Shown here one piece after another: positions 1-8,234 of a stretch of DNA of 64,000 nucleotides. The translations under genes were made by a program, and so were the position numbers. Source of the DNA: Actinobacteria bacterium UBA4426 (GTDB lineage: Bacteria; Actinomycetota; Actinomycetes; S36-B12); the NCBI GenBank assembly GCA_002390705.1, contig DGQA01000016.1, positions 1 through 64,000 of the forward strand, given 5' to 3'. Under the pieces are notes generated by a model, which worked only from the letters and a program-made list of their open reading frames with translations, was not told the origin of the DNA and made no database searches. The number at the start of each line of letters is the position of its first letter. The first letter of the stretch is position 1.

Positions 1-1202
1 CTAACGGCACGAACCGGGTCATGCGCAGTACCGATGACGGCGCGTCCTGGAGTGCAGTAGCCGCCACGGAAGCGAATTCGTGGCAATCAGTTGCCTACGG
101 CAATGGCGTATGGGTCGCCGTCAGCTCTAACGGCACGAACCGGGTAATGCGTAGTACCGATGGCGGCGCGTCCTGGAGTGCAGTAGCCGCCGCAGAAGCC
201 AACATTTGGCGGGAGGTTGCCTACGGCAATGGCGTATGGGTCGCCGTCAGCGTTGACGGCACGAACCGGGTGATGCGAAGTACCGATGGCGGCGCGTCCT
301 GGAGTGCAGTAGCCGCCGCGGAAGCAAATGGGTGGGCTGGGGCTGACTACGGCAATGGCGTCTGGGTCGCCGTCGCTCAAAGCGGCACCACGAACCGGGT
401 GATGCGCAGTCTGGACCCATCAGCTGCAGGCGGCGGTGGTGAGGACCCAGCGGCGGCGGCAGAGGCTGTTCGGGCAGCGCAAGAGGCGGCGTATGTGGAG
501 AATGTACGGCTTCAGAAATTGGCCGAAGCAGCGTATGCGGAGAATGTGCGGATTGTTGAGGCAGCGCGGGTTGAGGCAGCAGTCCTGGCGGCAGAGGCAG
601 CGGTTCTTCCTGTTTTTGTGTGTGCAGCAAAACAAGTTGATCCTGATGCGGTGTGTGTCTCGGCTGCCACGATTATTAATAACGCGAGAATCGTGAGCAC
701 ACTTGATGCCCAAGCCCTGTCGGCAATCCCGATAGAGAACATCGGTCGATATCCGGCACAGTACCTCGCCCAAATCTCTCCCGTGGCGATTAGGGGTTTG
801 AGAGTCGGCCAACTCAACTCTTTCTCAGCTGAACAAGTGAAAGCATTGCCGGCTGCGCTTGTGGCAGGAATTTCTCGCACGGTCTTCGCCAAGATGAAGC
901 CTGATGTGAAAAATAGATTCACAGCCACTCAAATCAAGAGCCTTGATAAGGGACAGGTCACGTCATTTTTATCAAAAAAGCCCCAAAAGATTAAGAAATC
1001 TCAGATACGAGCCCTTAACTTTACCGGGGTAGCCCCAAAAACTTTAGCTGATTCGCCACGAAGTGTGTTACGTAAACTATCCGTGAGACAAATAAATAAC
1101 CTCACTGACAAACAATATAAATTAATCATCAAGCAAGATCCCAACTCTTTTAATGAAAAGAAAATCCAGAAATCACGATTTGCAAGCGAGCTTTTTCGTT
1201 GA
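1..1202 (+). CDS. Repeat-rich beta-propeller-like protein, 5' end outside the window
   Basis: The reading frame is open from base 3, so the true start lies upstream and only the C-terminal part is visible. It opens with near-identical 42-residue repeats (core 'RSTDGGASWSAV' and 'YGNGVWVAV') that resemble the short strands of sialidase/BNR-type beta-propellers. Next comes an Ala/Glu-rich stretch, probably helical or coiled coil (about window bases 430-610). The last part, about 190 residues, has irregular short repeats of the form 'I..L...Q(I/V)..L', suggesting stacked helical hairpins. The tail is lysine-rich and noticeably AT-rich compared with the neighbours. No catalytic motif is visible. 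A surface or secreted role is only inferred from the architecture, because the N-terminus is missing. Confidence 0.8.
   Translation, partial: NGTNRVMRSTDDGASWSAVAATEANSWQSVAYGNGVWVAVSSNGTNRVMRSTDGGASWSAVAAAEANIWREVAYGNGVWVAVSVDGTNRVMRSTDGGASWSAVAAAEANGWAGADYGNGVWVAVAQSGTTNRVMRSLDPSAAGGGGEDPAAAAEAVRAAQEAAYVENVRLQKLAEAAYAENVRIVEAARVEAAVLAAEAAVLPVFVCAAKQVDPDAVCVSAATIINNARIVSTLDAQALSAIPIENIGRYPAQYLAQISPVAIRGLRVGQLNSFSAEQVKALPAALVAGISRTVFAKMKPDVKNRFTATQIKSLDKGQVTSFLSKKPQKIKKSQIRALNFTGVAPKTLADSPRSVLRKLSVRQINNLTDKQYKLIIKQDPNSFNEKKIQKSRFASELFR
21..401 (+). repeat. Three tandem 126-129 bp coding repeats
   Basis: Units begin at 21, 147 and 273, with period 126 bp. The last unit is 129 bp because of one extra Thr codon, and a fourth copy decays after the first few codons at 402. 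Nucleotide identity between units is very high, including at third positions, which points to recent duplication or ongoing homogenisation. Further units probably lie upstream of the window. Confidence 0.9.
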
Positions 1203-1409
1203 CAAGAGTCACCTCCACCCAAAGACGACACGGTTGTCACGCTCGAATCAGCTTAAGGGGCCAAGCCCCCCCCTCGGACACAATTTGCGCTCAATTTCGA
1301 AATTGCGGAGTGTACATTTCTTGAAAGCAGCAGTTGTAACGATTACAGCTGGCCTTTCATACGCTCATGGCGCCAACGTCGGCGATATGCGTCTTCACGA
1401 CGCGCATGA

Positions 1410-2351
1410 TTAACCTCGGACGGCAAGTCTGGCTCGAAGGGCCTCCCGGCGTTCTTCAAAACGATTCACGCTGACGTCCATGTCAGCCAAGAGCTGAGCG
1501 AGCTCGTCTCGCGCAGCATTGCCCACCGAGCCGAAATCATTGCGCTCAAAAATTTTCCATTTGCGCAGGACCGGCATGATCACTTCGTCACGGTGTTGCT
1601 TGAGATCGTAGATACCGGCCACGGCGATTTCCACTGCCTTGCGTTGGAAACCATCAATTCCGTGCCCAGGCATTGCGAAATCTCGCACACTCGACAGAAT
1701 TGCTACCATTGTCGCATCGGGCTGGAGTTCAAGTGCCGCGTCAAGAAGGTTTCGGTAGAAAATCATATGCAGATTCTCATCTAGTGCGATCCGCTGTAAA
1801 AGCGACTCACCAATTGGATCACCGGTCGCCGCACCGGTATTCCGGTGCGAAACCCTCGTTGCCAGTTCTTGAAATGACACATATGACAAGCCCGCCAACA
1901 TACCCGGGTGAATTGCTTGGAAGCCTTCTTGCATGTGGAACATGCGTGCCTGCTCCAGCGCCACCGGGTCAACCGCGCGCGTGACCACCAAGTAATCGCG
2001 GATCGCTATACCGTGTCGCCCCTCTTCAGCCGTCCAGCGACCCACCCATTCGCCCCAAGCGCCCTCACGGCCGAAGATCGTGGCAATTTCATGGTGATAG
2101 CTCGGTAAATTATCTTCTGTCAGCAGGTTGATGATCAGACTGGTTCGCGCGGCTTCACTGAATCTTTGCTCCTGAGGGGTCCAGTCTTGGCCACCCAGAT
2201 GTGCGAAATTTCGACCGTCACCCCAAGGAATGTAGTCATGAGGAAACCACTCTTTTGCTATCGAGATGTGTCGATTAAGTTCCTTCTCAACGACTGGTTC
2301 CAAATCATTAAGAAGATTGAGGGTCTCGATCTGGTCGAGCATCTGCGTCAT
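1410..2351 (-). CDS. Acyl-ACP desaturase (ferritin-like di-iron)
   Basis: A 313-residue soluble acyl-ACP desaturase of the plant stearoyl-ACP type, as found in mycobacteria (DesA1/DesA2 family). It would introduce a double bond into acyl chains bound to acyl carrier protein, using O2 and reduced ferredoxin. The di-iron ligand pattern is visible: Glu79, EEGRH at 109-113, Glu162 and DENLH at 191-195. Length is close to the family norm. The ATG at 2351 has no Shine-Dalgarno but has CACAAT exactly 6 nt upstream, consistent with a leaderless transcript. It is divergent from the acidic protein at 2445. Its role here is probably membrane-lipid unsaturation; chain position is not predictable. Confidence 0.88.
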   Translation of the reverse strand: MTQMLDQIETLNLLNDLEPVVEKELNRHISIAKEWFPHDYIPWGDGRNFAHLGGQDWTPQEQRFSEAARTSLIINLLTEDNLPSYHHEIATIFGREGAWGEWVGRWTAEEGRHGIAIRDYLVVTRAVDPVALEQARMFHMQEGFQAIHPGMLAGLSYVSFQELATRVSHRNTGAATGDPIGESLLQRIALDENLHMIFYRNLLDAALELQPDATMVAILSSVRDFAMPGHGIDGFQRKAVEIAVAGIYDLKQHRDEVIMPVLRKWKIFERNDFGSVGNAARDELAQLLADMDVSVNRFEERREALRARLAVRG

Positions 2352-2357
2352 GTCCGT

Positions 2358-2363
2358 ATTGTG
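2358..2363 (-). promoter_or_regulatory. Putative -10 box of leaderless desaturase mRNA
   Basis: CACAAT on the minus strand lies 6 nt before the ATG at 2351. No Shine-Dalgarno sequence is present, and the spacing puts the transcription start at or next to the start codon. No convincing -35 was identified. Confidence 0.4.
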
Positions 2364-2432
2364 GCACGTTGACCCATGTATTGCGCTCCAGCCCTAATTT
2401 GCATTTCAGCCATAATTCTTTGAATTGACAGG

Positions 2433-2438
2433 TACATT
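2433..2438 (+). promoter_or_regulatory. Putative -10 box of leaderless mRNA
   Basis: TACATT lies 6 nt before the ATG at 2445, and there is no Shine-Dalgarno. A TTGACA at 2425-2430 is too close to be the matching -35 element. Confidence 0.4.
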
Positions 2439-2444
2439 GTTTAT

Positions 2445-2921
2445 ATGTTCACCAAAGCAGACGAATCCCTCCCGGTGGAGGTGTTGCGAGCGACCCAAAA
2501 TGTCGACATTGAGCCGGGCGACGCGGCAGACGCTGCCGATCGGCTGACCATGATCATGGAGGCTGAGGCGGTTCGCAACGGCATCGCAGGTGAGAATGGT
2601 GAGTACGGCGGAGAAGGTTCACTCGATGGATTGCTCTACCCACTTGAAGACACCGAGTACCTCCTCGCCAGCGAGGACGCACAAGACGCGAGTGACGATC
2701 CAATGCACGCAGGCGAGTCAACTCCCTCGACTGTGGTAAGCGAGGAAGTCGCGGCCATGCACTTCATCGACATTGATGAGTACGTTGACACCGATAAGTA
2801 CATCGACGACGAAAGCGACTCAGAGAATACGAAAACGCGATTTGATCAATTTAATCAACCAGTCACCGACCTCACGCCTGAAGACGAAACTTTGTTGGGA
2901 ATCGAACCACGCCCCGCGTGA
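2445..2921 (+). CDS. Acidic hypothetical protein (DUF5709-like?)
   Basis: A 158-residue, strongly acidic protein with no signal peptide or membrane segment. The pattern 'SEEVAAMH' in the second half and an acidic, disordered-looking body recall the actinobacterial DUF5709 proteins, but this is a weak match from memory. It ends with 'TPEDETLLGIEPRP'. The ATG at 2445 follows TACATT by 6 nt, so a leaderless start is likely. It is divergent from the desaturase, and the downstream gene is on the opposite strand. No function can be assigned. Confidence 0.7.
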   Translation: MFTKADESLPVEVLRATQNVDIEPGDAADAADRLTMIMEAEAVRNGIAGENGEYGGEGSLDGLLYPLEDTEYLLASEDAQDASDDPMHAGESTPSTVVSEEVAAMHFIDIDEYVDTDKYIDDESDSENTKTRFDQFNQPVTDLTPEDETLLGIEPRPA

Positions 2922-2922
2922 A

Positions 2923-3189
2923 CTACTTACTGACCTGAGGTTTGGGCTTTCGCAGTTTGCGAGCAGTTCCTCGAACAACTCCCCCAAGTAACATGCCCAG
3001 AAGAAACGACACAGTAACGATCAGCCACACATAGATGTCAAAATCCATGCCCAAGAATTTCACCTGCGCTGTTTCCAAATTTTGTACGGCAAAAACTAAG
3101 AGAACTACTGCGATGACGATTATTACGACGCCACGCCAAGTAAGCCGCATGCCGGGCTTCGACTCACTTTTACCGAAATTGTCCGACAT
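2923..3189 (-). CDS. LapA-domain (DUF1049) small membrane protein
   Basis: 88 residues with two hydrophobic helices (about residues 18-37 and 49-70) separated by the 'QNLETAQVKFLG' turn that is typical of lipopolysaccharide-assembly-protein-A-like (DUF1049) domains, followed by a basic C-terminal tail. In actinobacteria, which lack LPS, the role of these proteins is not established. AGAGGA a few bases before the ATG is a good Shine-Dalgarno. It converges with the acidic protein, leaving one base between the stops. Confidence 0.82.
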   Translation of the reverse strand: MSDNFGKSESKPGMRLTWRGVVIIVIAVVLLVFAVQNLETAQVKFLGMDFDIYVWLIVTVSFLLGMLLGGVVRGTARKLRKPKPQVSK

Positions 3190-3298
3190 CAGTTCCTCTT
3201 TCCAGTTGGAAGGATCTCAGTTCGCAGATCCACTCTCGATCTCACCACTATTCACGGTAGCGTATCGGAATTGAGTGTCTTGCTGCTATGAATAGGGC

Positions 3299-4090
3299 AT
3301 GACGCTGACTCCCGCCACCGAATTCGTGACCTACACACTTGATAATCAGGTCGCAACCATCACTTTTAATCGGCCCGAGCGACTCAATGCGCTACTTCCC
3401 GACATGATCCATACCTATTCGAACTTGTTGGACTTTGCTGATGCAGACCCACAAGTCCGAGCAATCGTGGTGACCGGGTCCGGTCGTGGGTTCTGTTCCG
3501 GGGCAGATCTCAGCATCTTGGGTACAGATCCGGAGCTGGTTCAAGGGTTCCTCAACGGTCAGAGCCATCGAACCGTGCCGGGGAAATACCTACACCTGTC
3601 CACTCCGGTGATCACTGCAATCAATGGTCCGGCTGCTGGCTTGGGTTTTGTGATTGCCATGAGCGCAGATTTCCGATTCGCCAAGTCCGATGCGAAACTT
3701 AGTTCCACCTTTGCTCGACTGGGCCTGATCGCTGAATACGGCATTGCCTGGCTGCTCCCCCGTTTGGTGGGTTTAGCTCGCGCCTCGGAGATCCTGATCA
3801 GTGGTCGCACATTCACTGGCCAGCAAGCTGCTGAGTACGGGCTAGTTCTGAGCGCCAGCGATGATCCACTCTCGGCGGCATACGAATGCGCTGCCGATTT
3901 AGTGAGCAATTGCTCACCCGCATCAATGGCTGTGATTAAGGCCCAGCTGGTGCGAGGCATGAATGCGCAATTTAATGAAAGTGCCGATGACGCTTTCGTC
4001 GAGATGGGCCACGCATTTGGTCGCGAAGATCTCGCCGCCGCACTTCGCGGAAAAATTGATGGGGTACCACCACAGTTCCCTTCGAATTAG
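3299..4090 (+). CDS. Enoyl-CoA hydratase/isomerase family protein
   Basis: A 263-residue crotonase-fold protein. Oxyanion-hole segments are visible as 'GSGRGFCSGADLSIL' (about residue 60) and 'INGPAAGLGFVIAMSADFRF' (about residue 103). It would hydrate or isomerise acyl-CoA esters in the cytosol, but substrate cannot be read from sequence and the family is functionally broad. Length is typical for a single-domain crotonase. TATGAA precedes the ATG by 6 nt, so a leaderless start is possible. The 3' end overlaps the convergent NUDIX-like gene by 4 bp. Confidence 0.85.
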   Translation: MTLTPATEFVTYTLDNQVATITFNRPERLNALLPDMIHTYSNLLDFADADPQVRAIVVTGSGRGFCSGADLSILGTDPELVQGFLNGQSHRTVPGKYLHLSTPVITAINGPAAGLGFVIAMSADFRFAKSDAKLSSTFARLGLIAEYGIAWLLPRLVGLARASEILISGRTFTGQQAAEYGLVLSASDDPLSAAYECAADLVSNCSPASMAVIKAQLVRGMNAQFNESADDAFVEMGHAFGREDLAAALRGKIDGVPPQFPSN

Positions 4091-4653
4091 CGCAATAAAC
4101 CACAGTGGGCGAGTGCCATTCGCACGAGCCGCCCCTGTCCTCCGACCATCTCTAATTCAAACTCGGGGCTGGTTACCGCATCAGGGGAAACCCAAATAAG
4201 GTCCAGTGCCTCTTGTGAAGGAACGCAATCCCCCTCGATCGGAACAATGAAAGCCAACGAGATTGCGTGCTGGCGTGGGTCATGAAAGCCGGACACACTC
4301 TCGTCCGGGAAATACTCCACGACGGTAAACGGTTGCGGTGATGCGGGCAATTTTGGAAAAGCCATAGGCCCTAAATCCTTCTCAAGGTGCCGAATAATTG
4401 CATCGCGCACCCGCTCCCGGTACAGCACGCGACCCGAAACCACCGCCCGACTGATTGACCCATCGGGCAAAATTCGCAGAAGAAGCCCCACTTCGGTAAC
4501 CTCACCGCTTGCATCGACGCGCACCGGAATCGCATCCACATACACAATCGGCAAATTGGCCCGAGCATTTTCCAGCTCATTATCGGATAGCCACGCTCCT
4601 GAATTTTCTAGTAATTCCATCACGGGCCAATCTTCACATGGATCCTTCCTCAT
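4087..4653 (-). CDS. NUDIX-like protein (DUF4916)
   Basis: About 188 residues matching the actinobacterial DUF4916 / NUDIX_5 family, with a beta-rich core 'YVDAIPVRVDASGEV.EVGLLLR' and later 'HAISLAFIVPIEGDC'. A canonical Nudix box (GX5EX7REUXEEXGU) is not recognisable, so hydrolase activity is uncertain. The start is ambiguous: the ATG at 4653, or an internal ATG at 4620 giving a shorter protein beginning MELLENSGAW. It lies back to back with msrB, with 43 bp between the two start codons. Confidence 0.75.
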   Translation of the reverse strand: MRKDPCEDWPVMELLENSGAWLSDNELENARANLPIVYVDAIPVRVDASGEVTEVGLLLRILPDGSISRAVVSGRVLYRERVRDAIIRHLEKDLGPMAFPKLPASPQPFTVVEYFPDESVSGFHDPRQHAISLAFIVPIEGDCVPSQEALDLIWVSPDAVTSPEFELEMVGGQGRLVRMALAHCGLLR

Positions 4654-4683
4654 AACAGGCAGGCGCCCCTACCAAATCGATCG

Positions 4684-4689
4684 TATGCT
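4684..4689 (+). promoter_or_regulatory. Putative -10 box of leaderless msrB mRNA
   Basis: TATGCT lies 7 nt before the msrB ATG at 4697, and no Shine-Dalgarno lies between. Confidence 0.45.
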
Positions 4690-4696
4690 GTTGCCC

Positions 4697-5137
4697 ATGA
4701 GCACATCAACTCCGGAAAATGACCAATCTCAACTCCCAGATCTGGGTGATCCCTCCGTTGTGACCGATGACCAGTGGCGCGAGCGACTGACACCCCAGGA
4801 ATACCACGTCCTACGTGAAGGGGGAACCGAACCCGCTTTTACAGGTGAATACACCGACAATAAGGCCGCCGGGACCTACTCCTGCCGGGCCTGTGGAACT
4901 AAGTTGTTCACCAGCGACACCAAATTTGACTCCCAATGCGGTTGGCCTAGTTTCTATCAGCCCTTAGCCAAAGACTCGGTCGTCTACATTGAAGATTCCA
5001 GCCTTGGTCGCGTAAGGACTGAAGTTCGCTGCGCGGCCTGCGACGGGCACTTGGGGCACGTTTTCGAAGGCGAAGGTTATGGCACACCCACCGACCAGCG
5101 GTACTGCATTAACTCCATTTCAGTAAACTTCGAGTGA
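4697..5137 (+). CDS. msrB: Peptide-methionine (R)-S-oxide reductase
   Basis: A 146-residue MsrB, which reduces the R epimer of protein methionine sulfoxide, normally with thioredoxin as electron donor. Zinc-binding pairs are C63-x2-C66 and C112-x2-C115. The catalytic Cys137 sits in 'RYCINS', and the conserved 'CGWPSF' begins at Cys81. The frame stays open upstream, but the ATG at 4697 fits the family N-terminus and is preceded by TATGCT at leaderless spacing. It appears to be monocistronic, with its own promoter just inside the divergent NUDIX-like gene's upstream region. Confidence 0.93.
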   Translation: MSTSTPENDQSQLPDLGDPSVVTDDQWRERLTPQEYHVLREGGTEPAFTGEYTDNKAAGTYSCRACGTKLFTSDTKFDSQCGWPSFYQPLAKDSVVYIEDSSLGRVRTEVRCAACDGHLGHVFEGEGYGTPTDQRYCINSISVNFE

Positions 5138-5177
5138 CTTAACGGCGCGCCAGCCTCCCCAAACTCGTTCTTCTCAA

Positions 5178-5183
5178 TAGTCT
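5178..5183 (+). promoter_or_regulatory. Putative -10 box of leaderless DUF3000 mRNA
   Basis: TAGTCT lies 6 nt before the GTG start at 5190. There is no Shine-Dalgarno sequence, so this box decides the start choice. Confidence 0.45.
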
Positions 5184-5189
5184 TAAGCA

Positions 5190-5777
5190 GTGCGTACCGT
5201 GACTCCAGCCGCAGACCAATTCGCGGTCACGGTTGAGCAGATCAGTAACGTCGTGGTCCGGCCAGACATCACATTGACGCAGGTCCCCGCGCCCAGCCGA
5301 CTGGCACCTTTTGCCTTGGCCCTCACAGCTGCACCCACCGACGTTGACAGCGATGCGTTCTCAGGAAGATTTGTGCTACTCCATGATCCTGATGGTGTCG
5401 AAGAGTGGGGTGGAACCTTTCGCGCGGTTATTTTCGCGCGTGCTGAGTTGGAAGCCGATCTTCTCAACGACGACCTAGTAGGGGAGGTCGCCTGGAGTTG
5501 GATTTCTGAGAGCACTTCGCACCTTCAGATTTCAGAAATCGGGGGCACCGTGACCAGCAACTTTGGTCAGTCATTTGGGACCTTGGCGGAGCGCCCCGCC
5601 GAGGGTTTTGTTGAAGTGAGATCTTCCTGGACACCCACTGAAGACGATTCGGGGGCGCCGCGGGACGACCTCGGCGGTCACCTCACCGCTTGGATAAACG
5701 TACTGGTGTGTGCGGGCGGACTTATGCCGCTCCCAGAGGGTGTGGCCCATGTTGCACACGCGCGTCGTCGTGGATAA
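5190..5777 (+). CDS. DUF3000 family protein
   Basis: A 195-residue protein of the actinobacterial DUF3000 family. Recognisable blocks are 'VRPDITLTQVPAPSRLAPFALAL', 'GRFVLLHDPDG..EWGGTFR' and 'VEVRSSWTP', which follow the family order. The function is unknown. The neighbour downstream is an RNase D homologue, the usual actinobacterial pairing, and the two genes overlap by up to 29 bp, so they are probably cotranscribed. The GTG start at 5190 is chosen from the TAGTCT box 6 nt upstream and the match to the family N-terminus. Confidence 0.85.
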   Translation: MRTVTPAADQFAVTVEQISNVVVRPDITLTQVPAPSRLAPFALALTAAPTDVDSDAFSGRFVLLHDPDGVEEWGGTFRAVIFARAELEADLLNDDLVGEVAWSWISESTSHLQISEIGGTVTSNFGQSFGTLAERPAEGFVEVRSSWTPTEDDSGAPRDDLGGHLTAWINVLVCAGGLMPLPEGVAHVAHARRRG

Positions 5778-7002
5778 CGAAGAGCCAAAAGTTCCTTATG
5801 AAACTCGCGAGCAAATACCTGACGTAATCGTGACGCACGACGCGCTAGTGGCGTACTCCGAGAAATTGCGACAAGGGACCGGCCCACTAGCTCTCGATGC
5901 CGAGAGGGCTTCAGGCTACACGTATTCCCAGAGGGCATATTTGATCCAATTGCGACGCGAGGGCGCTGGCACTGCACTTATAGACCCGATCGCCTGTCCG
6001 GACTTGCGCCCGATTGCCGAAGCAACAGTTGGGGTGGAATGGATTTTGCACGCTGCCACCCAAGATCTTGAATGCCTGCGAGAAGTCGGCCTGTCCCCCT
6101 CAAGACTTTTTGACACCGAACTGGCGGGTCGAATCCTTGGGTGCGAAAGAGTAGGGCTTGGCCCATTGATTGAAAGTGAACTCGGAAAATATTTGGAGAA
6201 GGGCCATGGCGCAGCCGACTGGTCGCTGAGACCACTCAAACCAGCAATGCTGCGTTATGCAGCCCTTGATGTTGAGTTGCTCGTCGAACTGCGGGACTCA
6301 CTTTCGGCGAGTTTGCGGGAGGCAAACAAGTACGAATATGCCCAGCAGGAATTTGCTGCGCTATTGACCTGGCGACCTCGTCAACATGAAGGTGAGGCGT
6401 GGCGGCGCACCACCGGAGTGCATGCGATTAAAAATCCTCGAGCCCGGGCCATTGTGCGCGAACTTTGGGTTACCCGCGATGACATTGCCCGGCGACGCGA
6501 TATTGCCCCGGGTCGCTTGATTCCTGATCGCGCTATTATTGCCGCGGCTAAAGCGATGCCCACCGAGACTTTACTCAAAGTCAAAGACTTTAATGGTCGG
6601 GCGGCGGCGCGCTACGAGCGCCAGTGGAATTTGGCGATCGAGCGGTCCCGTTTGCTGCCGGAATCGGAGTTGCCCGGTCCACCCCCGAAATCCCAATTAT
6701 TGCCCGCACCTAAGAGTTGGGCTGAGAAAAATCCGGATGCTTTCGCTCGCCTCGAAGCCGTGCGCGAGGGTGTGGCCCAGTTGTCCGAATTACTTTCGAT
6801 TCCAGTTGAAAACCTCATGACGCCGGAGCTGGTTCGGCGGGCTTGCTGGTGCGAACCGCTCGACACCGAGGGGGCGTATAACGAATTTTTGGAGGCAGGT
6901 GGAGCCAGAAAGTGGCAGCGTGAATTGGTCCTCCCCATTGTGTTTGCCGCGCGCGAAGCGAAACCCATACCTGCCGAAGACCCCGAGCCCGAGACACAAT
7001 AA
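5749..7002 (+). CDS. rnd: Ribonuclease D-like 3'-5' exonuclease with HRDC domain
   Basis: 417 residues. The N-terminal DEDD exonuclease domain is seen in 'PLALDAERASGY', 'HAATQDLECL', 'FDTELAGRILG' and 'RYAALDVELLVEL', which supply the acidic metal ligands. It is followed by an HRDC domain (about residues 215-290) and a C-terminal extension, the layout of actinobacterial RNase D. It probably trims structured RNA 3' ends. The start could be the ATG at 5749 (AGAGGG just upstream) or the GTG at 5770, which overlaps the DUF3000 stop; I chose 5749. Translational coupling to DUF3000 is likely either way. Confidence 0.85.
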   Translation: MLHTRVVVDNEEPKVPYETREQIPDVIVTHDALVAYSEKLRQGTGPLALDAERASGYTYSQRAYLIQLRREGAGTALIDPIACPDLRPIAEATVGVEWILHAATQDLECLREVGLSPSRLFDTELAGRILGCERVGLGPLIESELGKYLEKGHGAADWSLRPLKPAMLRYAALDVELLVELRDSLSASLREANKYEYAQQEFAALLTWRPRQHEGEAWRRTTGVHAIKNPRARAIVRELWVTRDDIARRRDIAPGRLIPDRAIIAAAKAMPTETLLKVKDFNGRAAARYERQWNLAIERSRLLPESELPGPPPKSQLLPAPKSWAEKNPDAFARLEAVREGVAQLSELLSIPVENLMTPELVRRACWCEPLDTEGAYNEFLEAGGARKWQRELVLPIVFAAREAKPIPAEDPEPETQ

Positions 7003-7031
7003 GTTACTAGCGGGTAACATAGGCCTTCCAC

Positions 7032-7039
7032 AAGGAGGA
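7032..7039 (+). promoter_or_regulatory. Strong Shine-Dalgarno of fadA
   Basis: AAGGAGGA ends 4 nt before the ATG at 7044. It is the best ribosome-binding site in this part of the window and contrasts with the many genes that have none. Confidence 0.75.
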
Positions 7040-7043
7040 AAAA

Positions 7044-8234
7044 ATGGTTGAACGTGCGAATGTCGTTTTTGTTGATGGGGCTCGATCCCCTTTTGCCCGA
7101 GCCGGAAGTCTGTATTCGCAGACAAGAGCTGACGACCTCATTGTCAAAGTAATGCGGGAGCTTTTACGTCGAAACCCCCACCTTCCCCCCGAAAAGATTG
7201 ATGATGTCGCCATAGCCGCGGCCACCCAGACCGGCGATCAAGGCATGAATATCGGCCGTTCGGCAGCCCTTCTGGCCGGGCTCCCCAATACTGTTCCCGG
7301 CTATTCCATTGACCGTTGGTGCGCCGGTGCAATGACAGCCGTTACTACCCTTTCGAGTGCAATCATGGCTGGCGCTTACGACATCGCCCTCGCAGGCGGC
7401 GTGGAACACATGACCCATCACCCGATGGGTGAAGGGATGGATCCCAATCCCCGCTATTTGTCGGAGCGCATTGTTGACCCGGAAGCGATGCTGATGGGAA
7501 AGACCGCCGAGAACTTACATGATCGATTCCCCCACATCACAAAAGATCGGGCAGATGCTTTTGCACTTGGCTCACAAGAGAAGACGGCAAAGGCGTATGC
7601 AAATGGAGTGATTCAGCTAGATCTCGTCCCCATTGCGGCCCGCAACGCTGAGCTCGGAAGCATTTTGGTGAGCGCCGATGAAGCCCCCCGCCCGGGAACG
7701 ACACTGGAAGGGCTTGCCGCACTCAAAACCCCGTTTCGCCCGCACGGTCGGGTCACAGCCGGTAACGCCTCGGGCCTGTCCGATGGTGCGACAGCAGCGC
7801 TTTTGGCAAATGAAAAAGTGGCAGATGAGCTCGGTCTGAACAAAAAGATGCGCATGATCGGCTTCGCATTCGCAGGAGTTGAGCCCGAAGTCATGGGCGT
7901 GGGGCCAGTGCCCAGCACTGAAAAAGCACTCGCTCGCACCGGCCTTTCCATCGATGATATTGACCTCTTCGAAATCAATGAGGCTTTCGCGGTTCAGGTG
8001 CTGGCACTGCTGGATCACTTTGGTATCGCGGACGACGACGAGCGGGTTAACCCGATGGGCGGCGCCATCGCGGTCGGTCACCCATTAGCATCTAGTGGTA
8101 TCCGACTTATGACCAACCTTGCGCGAGATTTCACGATGAACCCAACCGCAAAATATGGAATTACCACGATGTGTATCGGATTAGGCATGGGCGGAACCGT
8201 CATTTGGGAAAATATTTCAGGGAGCAACGCATGA
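7044..8234 (+). CDS. fadA: Acetyl-CoA C-acyltransferase (3-ketoacyl-CoA thiolase)
   Basis: A 396-residue thiolase that cleaves 3-ketoacyl-CoA with CoA, the last step of fatty-acid beta-oxidation. The nucleophilic Cys93 lies in 'DRWCAGAMTAV'. The conserved 'NEAFAVQ', the catalytic His in 'GGAIAVGHPLASSGIR' and the second catalytic Cys in 'CIGLGMGGT' follow in order. Length is standard. Its stop overlaps the fadB start as ATGA (8231-8234), so the two subunits of the oxidation complex are translationally coupled. The preceding Shine-Dalgarno is very strong. Confidence 0.94.
   Translation: MVERANVVFVDGARSPFARAGSLYSQTRADDLIVKVMRELLRRNPHLPPEKIDDVAIAAATQTGDQGMNIGRSAALLAGLPNTVPGYSIDRWCAGAMTAVTTLSSAIMAGAYDIALAGGVEHMTHHPMGEGMDPNPRYLSERIVDPEAMLMGKTAENLHDRFPHITKDRADAFALGSQEKTAKAYANGVIQLDLVPIAARNAELGSILVSADEAPRPGTTLEGLAALKTPFRPHGRVTAGNASGLSDGATAALLANEKVADELGLNKKMRMIGFAFAGVEPEVMGVGPVPSTEKALARTGLSIDDIDLFEINEAFAVQVLALLDHFGIADDDERVNPMGGAIAVGHPLASSGIRLMTNLARDFTMNPTAKYGITTMCIGLGMGGTVIWENISGSNA

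Noticed and set aside
247..630. Long minus-strand open frames opposite the repeat gene
   Set aside because: They are Pro/His/Arg-rich mirror frames of the 126-bp repeats and the Ala/Glu-rich segment, with no motif or ribosome-binding site.
1153..1413. 86-codon plus-strand frame between the repeat gene and the desaturase
   Set aside because: Overlaps the end of the repeat gene, odd composition, no start signal. The 1203-1409 gap holds only weak hairpins and no gene that I can support.
2425..2430. TTGACA as -35 element of the gene at 2445
   Set aside because: Only two bases separate it from the TACATT box, far from the usual 16-18 bp.
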